6,267 nt of DNA, taken from contig JALOCC010000074.1 of assembly GCA_023227945.1 (NCBI GenBank), positions 1-6,267 on the forward strand. Direction: 5' to 3'. Origin of the DNA: Candidatus Omnitrophota bacterium (GTDB taxonomy: Bacteria; Omnitrophota; Gorgyraeia; Duberdicusellales; 4484-171). A model generated the notes under the pieces. The model was not told where the DNA came from and ran no database searches. It saw nothing but the letters and a program-made list of their open reading frames with translations. Positions 4,363 through 6,267 of the stretch are shown one piece after another (the stretch's first letter is position 1; the number at the start of each line of letters is the position of its first letter). Position numbers and translations under genes: made by a program.

Positions 4363-4381
4363 ATGCTCTTAAATCCTTGCT

Positions 4382-4672
4382 TCAACGCCTTGATTTCAAG
4401 GTCTTTCCGCACAAACGAAATTCAATCTGCATTCCCTTCTTGACAACGGATGGCTTTACTTCTGCGCCTAGCCCACGAATGGGACTGTCTTCGTACTTTG
4501 GAGAAGCTACTCCAGCATGTCCCTTTAACCAAACGGAATAAACACGGCGTTCCGGATTCGGCTTATTTTTAGGGGAACAAGCACAGCTTGGGCCGCAACA
4601 CCAAGACAGTTTGCAATGGAAGCAATCATATTCCCATCTAGGTTCTCTAGGTTCTCTAGGTTCTTGTCCCAT
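4382..4672 (-). CDS. Cys-rich protein with N-terminal (Glu-Pro-Arg)3 repeat, 96 aa
   Basis: The ATG at 4672 has a GGAAGTGGGA stretch upstream as Shine-Dalgarno. Residues 4-12 are three perfect Glu-Pro-Arg repeats, encoded by three identical 9-bp units. Residues 17-32 hold six cysteines (CFHC, CC, CAC pattern: 17, 20, 25, 26, 30, 32), so a small zinc-binding or metal cluster domain is likely. The rest is Lys/Arg-rich (KPSVVKKG, CGKTLKSRR) with a Cys at 88. It follows the 87-residue gene by 18 nt. After its TGA stop the same frame continues open for 49 codons (see the HTH-like frame). No family recognised. The composition would allow nucleic-acid binding, which is only an inference. Confidence 0.75.
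   Translation of the reverse strand: MGQEPREPREPRWEYDCFHCKLSWCCGPSCACSPKNKPNPERRVYSVWLKGHAGVASPKYEDSPIRGLGAEVKPSVVKKGMQIEFRLCGKTLKSRR
4638..4664 (-). repeat. Three tandem 9-bp units encoding Glu-Pro-Arg
   Basis: Plus-strand CTAGGTTCT occurs three times without interruption at 4638-4646, 4647-4655 and 4656-4664. The units are identical at the DNA level and in frame with the 96-residue gene, where they give EPR repeated three times directly after the start. Identical codons point to recent slippage or expansion. Confidence 0.95.
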
Positions 4673-4690
4673 ATTTATCCCACTTCCGCT

Positions 4691-4954
4691 TTAAAGGTTT
4701 CTTCCAACAAAAATTCCGGAAAACATGCTTCTACCAAGAAATCCCCAAAGTCGAGCGGCTTCCAACCAATCAAGATTAATCTTTGAAAGAGCAATGAGAA
4801 GATCTTCATATTCGATATAAGTCCTTCCGCACTCGCTTGTCTTCTTAAATGGGTAAAGAGTGTCTTGAACCAGGAAGTGTGATTCCTGACTTAGATCACC
4901 CTTATCTCTGGCGTCATGCGCGCCCTGAATGAATGCGACATAATCAACCTTCAT
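4691..4954 (-). CDS. Hypothetical protein, 87 aa
   Basis: The ATG at 4954 has AAGGAG about 10 nt upstream and overlaps the end of the 136-residue gene by 11 nt. The product is soluble, with acidic and aromatic character: FIQGAHDARDKGDLSQESHF (8-27), YIEYEDLLIALSKINLDWLEAARLWGFLGR (46-75, helical) and a hydrophobic, Gly-containing C-terminus (SMFSGIFVGRNL). The central helix with Leu/Ile/Trp spacing could be a dimer surface. There is no metal site, membrane segment or known motif, and I recognise no family. It is the second gene downstream of promoter P1. Confidence 0.83.
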   Translation of the reverse strand: MKVDYVAFIQGAHDARDKGDLSQESHFLVQDTLYPFKKTSECGRTYIEYEDLLIALSKINLDWLEAARLWGFLGRSMFSGIFVGRNL

Positions 4955-5354
4955 GCCTTGTAATCTCCTTCACGTCGAATCCTTTTAACATGTCCAAGAG
5001 AACGGGGTCTTTATCCTGCCAGCCTTCCAACAGCCTCTCGGCTGCCTCAACTGGCATCTGCAACGTGATCTTCGTTTCCTCCACCAATTTGGAAAGCCTC
5101 TTATTGGCGGCATCCATCATTTTGTCCCTTTGGGGAGTTTCATCTTCTGGATAGTAGTTTACATAAAGCTTGTCGTTGGTGTTCCAGAACTTTCCTCCAA
5201 AACCAAGATTACCACAGAAACGATATTCGGTACAGACTTCCGTTGTTTCTGTGCAAACAAAAGCATTCCGCAAAGATTCAGATGCCCAGCATTCTTCTAC
5301 AAGAATGTCATACACCTTATTTGCCAATTCAGGACTTAATTCTTTATTTTCCAT
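4944..5354 (-). CDS. Phage-type conserved hypothetical protein with LGFGGKF / YPEDETPxR motifs, 136 aa
   Basis: The frame is open up to 5381 (TTG), but I start at the ATG at 5354. The predicted transcription start of P1 lies near 5382, and AGAAGG is placed in the short leader. Domain layout: an N-terminal helix LSPELANKVYDILVEECWAS (6-25), then CTEYRFCGNLGFGGKFWN (41-58), YVNYYPEDETPQR (64-76) and a helix with ANKRLSKLVEE (83-93). From memory this order, 'YDILVEE...EYRFxGxLGFGGKF...YPEDETPxR...TNARLAxL', is a recurring family in phages and their hosts with no known function. The C-terminal part (MPVEAAERLLEGWQDKDPVLLDML) is an added amphipathic helix pair. It is the first gene downstream of P1. 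Confidence 0.87.
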   Translation of the reverse strand: MENKELSPELANKVYDILVEECWASESLRNAFVCTETTEVCTEYRFCGNLGFGGKFWNTNDKLYVNYYPEDETPQRDKMMDAANKRLSKLVEETKITLQMPVEAAERLLEGWQDKDPVLLDMLKGFDVKEITRHEG

Positions 5355-5375
5355 ATAATTTTGTACCTTCTTCAC

Positions 5376-5397
5376 TTTCAATACCGATACATTACCA
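5376..5397 (-). repeat. 22-bp promoter-associated repeat, copy at P1
   Basis: This is identical over 22 bp to plus 2230-2251 and includes the extended -10 element (TGGTAATGT on the minus strand) plus 13 nt downstream. Flanking bases differ on both sides. Confidence 0.85.
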
Positions 5398-5417
5398 TAA
5401 CAAAACTAGTCTGTCAA
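5389..5417 (-). promoter_or_regulatory. Sigma-70-type promoter P1 for the long collinear gene run
   Basis: On the minus strand TTGACA (5417-5412), a 17-nt spacer and TAATGT (5394-5389), with TGG before -10, form a strong extended -10 promoter. The -35 box starts 1 nt after the TAA stop of the 134-residue gene. The predicted start near 5382 gives a leader of about 28 nt to the ATG at 5354. Downstream lie the 136-residue gene through the Thg1-like gene and on to the 116-residue gene. I see no terminator between. Confidence 0.8.
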
Positions 5418-5418
5418 G

Positions 5419-5823
5419 TTAGGGCTTAAAGTTTTTCAAGAAATTGAAAAGTGCGGTATTGGCCACATGTTTCACATATTTGAAATCGACAACCTCACCA
5501 TTCTTGTCAACATACGAACCTATTGTTCCTTCTCCTTTGATATAGCGTATTTCTTCCCCGGTTCTCGAATCTTCTTTCTTAATGATTTCAACAGGTGGAA
5601 GTCCTTCAGGAAGCATCTGAATGAATCTAATAGGTTTTACGGTTCCGTGCGGAGCCCCTATATCCCAATGTTCTTCTTCGTCTAGAAAAGTAGAACCGAA
5701 TTTATATCTGATGCCGATAAACGACTTGATTTCTGAATTATAGGCGGCAAGACTAAAATTTCTAGCATCAACTTCATATACTCCGCCATGTTTACAGTCT
5801 TCAATCTTGATCCAAGTTTCCAT
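5419..5823 (-). CDS. Phage-type conserved hypothetical protein with YEVDARNF / HWDxGxPxGT motifs, 134 aa
   Basis: I place the start at the ATG at 5823, with AAAGGAG about 11 nt upstream. The longer frame to 5844 would need TTG before that site. It overlaps the preceding gene by 23 nt. The N-terminal 65 residues carry CKHGGVYEVDARNFSLAAY (10-28), SFIGIRYKFGSTFL (34-47) and EEHWDIGAPHGTVKP (50-64). This resembles, from memory, a small beta-rich domain of unknown function in phage and bacterial genomes. The second half is less distinctive (GEGTIGSYVDKNGEVVDF, 97-114; C-terminal helix HVANTALFNFLKNF). It is cytoplasmic by composition, with no catalytic motif seen. Its TAA stop touches promoter P1. 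Confidence 0.85.
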   Translation of the reverse strand: METWIKIEDCKHGGVYEVDARNFSLAAYNSEIKSFIGIRYKFGSTFLDEEEHWDIGAPHGTVKPIRFIQMLPEGLPPVEIIKKEDSRTGEEIRYIKGEGTIGSYVDKNGEVVDFKYVKHVANTALFNFLKNFKP

Positions 5824-6070
5824 CTTCCAATTTCTCCTTTTCAAGGATTTCCTGCATCGTCAGTTTACCGTCACCTTTATAGAAATTGCTATGTCTTGGA
5901 TTCCTGCACATTTGACAACTGCACTTTGCCCTGTTATCCTCAATCCTATGGGCGAATTGTTCCTGTTCTTCTTTTGACATTTCATCGGATCCGAACTTAG
6001 ATTTTTCAATCCGCAAAGCCTTCTTGAAAAACTTACGTTTCTGTTGCCTACGAATAGATATGCCTTTCAT
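5801..6070 (-). CDS. Basic small protein with CxCxxCxNPR motif, 89 aa
   Basis: The ATG at 6070 has AGGA 6 nt upstream and follows the preceding stop by 13 nt. The first 26 residues are strongly basic (RRQQKRKFFKKALRIEKSKF). Residues 50-59 hold CSCQMCRNPR, followed by the acidic C-terminus (LTMQEILEKEKLED). The order of basic helix, then CSCxMCxNPR, then 'LTxQE' resembles a widespread small hypothetical family (variants read CSCWMCGNPR) that I know from bacteria and phages without an assigned function. Three cysteines are too few for a full zinc site alone, so dimerisation or a His ligand (HSNF follows) is possible. It overlaps the next gene by 23 nt. Confidence 0.85.
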   Translation of the reverse strand: MKGISIRRQQKRKFFKKALRIEKSKFGSDEMSKEEQEQFAHRIEDNRAKCSCQMCRNPRHSNFYKGDGKLTMQEILEKEKLEDGNLDQD

Positions 6071-6083
6071 GGATTAATCCTAT

Positions 6084-6267
6084 TTAAAATTCATCTACAA
6101 TTGTCGGGACTCCGATGTCTAGACGGAGAAGATAACAGGGATGCGTTACTCGATTAAAAGTGGCATCATAACCAATTCTTTTAACCAATAAGTAGTATTC
6201 CCCAATACAATCAACTACTACATCACAACCCCATTTGTCAAAAAACAAATTAGGAATCTTCATCCCG
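6084..6267 (-). CDS. Small hypothetical protein, 59 aa or 5'-truncated
   Basis: An ATG at 6263 opens 59 codons to TAA at 6084. The reading frame is also open to the window edge, and only four bases upstream of the ATG are visible. It is therefore unclear whether this is the true start or an internal Met of a longer gene. The visible protein is strand-rich: NLFFDKWGCDVVVDCIGEYY (5-24), LLVKRIGYDATFNRVT (25-40), then CYLLRLDIGVPTIVDEF. Three cysteines (13, 19, 43) show no metal-binding spacing. It ends 13 nt before the CxCxxC gene, in the same direction, so it is probably part of the same operon. No family recognised. Confidence 0.68.
   Translation of the reverse strand, partial: GMKIPNLFFDKWGCDVVVDCIGEYYLLVKRIGYDATFNRVTHPCYLLRLDIGVPTIVDEF

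Noticed and set aside
4382..4384. TGA recoded as an amino acid in this genome
   Set aside because: TGA ends several other genes here with proper overlaps (for example 1139, 2625, 4944 and 5801), so a genome-wide TGA reassignment is not supported.
1..6267. Rho-independent terminators on the minus strand
   Set aside because: I found no GC-rich hairpin followed by a U-run in the gaps. The copy 1 hairpin is followed only by a weak, interrupted T stretch.

Overview
The window looks like part of the accessory (early or middle) region of a tailed bacteriophage. I find about 20 tightly packed genes, all on the minus strand and mostly 55-145 codons long. They have strong AAGGA-type Shine-Dalgarno sites, and 1-nt gaps or 4-nt overlaps are frequent. 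There are no metabolic operons, rRNA or tRNA genes. Several small proteins resemble phage-type hypothetical families. The host cannot be named from this sequence; the DNA is moderately AT-rich and the promoters are of bacterial sigma-70 type.

Layout in the direction of transcription (right to left). At 6267-5419 lie a 59-residue protein at the window edge, an 89-residue CxCxxC protein and a 134-residue protein. A near-consensus promoter follows at 5417-5389. Downstream is a long collinear run: a 136-residue 'LGFGGKF' protein, an 87-residue protein, a 96-residue Cys-rich protein with an (Glu-Pro-Arg)3 repeat, a short helix-turn-helix-like frame, a 63-residue protein, a 68-residue membrane-anchor/coiled-coil protein, a 268-residue Thg1 family enzyme (tRNA-His guanylyltransferase-like), a 101-residue protein with an N-terminal hydrophobic segment and a 116-residue protein starting with TTG. 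A second promoter (2271-2243) drives a 142-residue protein. A third (1747-1719) drives an 80-residue protein, a 102-residue protein that I read as a ribosomal protein uS10 (NusE)-like protein, and five small genes, the last leaving the window at base 1.

The two most informative genes both point at translation. The Thg1 enzyme keeps its catalytic acidic residues. The uS10-like protein carries the S10 hallmark GPIPLP and an S10-like N-terminal half, but has apparently lost much of the ribosome-embedded loop. uS10 is also the transcription factor NusE, so a phage copy could act on either the ribosome or on transcription antitermination.

The three promoters share spacing and part of the sequence downstream of -10, and two share a perfect 22-bp block, which suggests a co-regulated promoter set. 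Two 56-57 bp imperfect direct repeats with hairpin potential (3999-4054 and 4306-4362) are not explained by the genes around them.
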